Both the position numbers and the translations under genes were made by a program. From the NCBI GenBank assembly GCA_003662205.1, contig QMXQ01000111.1:1-5371 (forward strand): 5,371 bases of DNA, read 5' to 3'. Origin of the DNA: Candidatus Bathyarchaeota archaeon. Lineage in GTDB: Archaea > Thermoproteota > Bathyarchaeia > TCS64. Under the pieces are notes generated by a model. It searched no databases. It was given only the letters and a program-made list of their open reading frames with translations, and was not told the DNA's origin. Below, piece by piece: positions 5,022-5,371 of the stretch (position 1 is its first letter; each line of letters begins with the position of its first letter).

Positions 5022-5371
5022 TCATCTCCGGGCCTTCGCCGCCACGATCTGGATCACGTCATTGTTCTTAAGGGTGTAGTCTTCGCCCAGCCTCTTCTTT
5101 GTCCTTGCGTCGATGGCGTAGATGAAGCTCTCCCCGAGCTCGGTGTGGATGAGGCCGGCGAACTGTCTCGCCGTCGTCCCCCTCGGCACCAGGTAGCAGT
5201 CGGGGAGGACCCTCCCCACGTGGTCCGTCAGCTTCTCCGCGTCCTCCACCGGGTAGACCACGATGGAGTCCAGGAGCTGGAAGTAGGCAGCGTTGATGGT
5301 CTCCTGCACCCCCGTCGAGCCCCACCGCCGGAAGACCCTCTCCCTCACCGTCTCAAGGGCCCTCCGCTGCC
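5022..5371 (-). CDS. ychF: Archaeal YchF-type ATPase/GTPase, C-terminal part with TGS domain (5' end outside window)
   Basis: YchF (Obg-family, eukaryotic Ola1) is a ribosome-associated P-loop enzyme that usually prefers ATP. The frame is open to the window edge, so about 116 C-terminal residues are seen, ending at TGA (5024-5022). GSTGVQETINAAYFQLLDSIVVYPVEDAEKLTDHVG is characteristic of archaeal YchF, and the final ~75 residues form a TGS domain: LPDCYLVPRGTTARQFAGLIHTELGESFIYAIDART, then GEDYTLKNNDVIQIVAA. The P-loop and the other G motifs, including the NxxE-type specificity motif, lie outside the window. GTG 5348-5346 is an internal codon: upstream codons encode QRRALET in the same frame, which continues the family pattern. 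DRG and NOG proteins also belong to the wider class, but the GTGVQ-to-VVYPVED segment favours YchF. The downstream dehydrogenase gene follows after 32 bases. Confidence 0.88.
   Translation of the reverse strand, partial: QRRALETVRERVFRRWGSTGVQETINAAYFQLLDSIVVYPVEDAEKLTDHVGRVLPDCYLVPRGTTARQFAGLIHTELGESFIYAIDARTKKRLGEDYTLKNNDVIQIVAAKARR

Overview
The window looks archaeal and most likely euryarchaeal. It carries an L15e ribosomal protein, a family found only in archaea and eukaryotes. It also has the archaeal form of YchF with a C-terminal TGS domain, three TATA-box promoters with A-rich BRE-like flanks, purine-rich Shine-Dalgarno sites, and frequent AGG (Arg) and ATA (Ile) codons in otherwise GC-rich genes. 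A high-GC methanogen-type lineage would fit, but the sequence does not fix the genus.

Layout, left to right. (1) Positions 1-519, plus strand: the 3' end of a SERCA/PMR1-like cation-transporting P-type ATPase, cut by the window edge. (2) A TATA box directly behind its stop, then a membrane-bound proton-pumping pyrophosphatase (hppA, stop at 2591) with the sequence signature of the K+-independent class. (3) A short promoter region and rpl15e (2680-3138), whose product stops about 40 residues before the usual family end. (4) A 211-base intergenic stretch (3139-3349) holding a hairpin/T-run terminator candidate, a TATA box, a 20-bp element that also occurs in the hppA leader, and a possible 20-codon leader ORF. 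(5) A family-2 glycosyltransferase (3350-4063). (6) On the minus strand, facing it and sharing the stop palindrome CTAG, a short-form D-3-phosphoglycerate dehydrogenase (serA-like, 4060-4989). Upstream of that, 32 bases away, is the 3' end of the ychF ATPase gene, which runs off the right edge. ychF and the dehydrogenase are probably cotranscribed.

How the genes fit together. The P-type ATPase and the pyrophosphatase are both primary ion pumps, one driven by ATP and one by PPi, but hppA has its own promoter. L15e (ribosome structure) and YchF (ribosome-associated ATPase) are translation genes. The dehydrogenase starts serine synthesis and the glycosyltransferase probably builds a surface glycan or glycolipid. 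This is mostly a core-genome region. I saw no mobile element, CRISPR array, tRNA or rRNA, and no convincing new multi-gene system. The points most worth a second look are the short L15e, the element shared by two leaders, the Asp at the usual gate-Glu position of the pyrophosphatase, the TGATG junction before the glycosyltransferase, and the shared CTAG stop.
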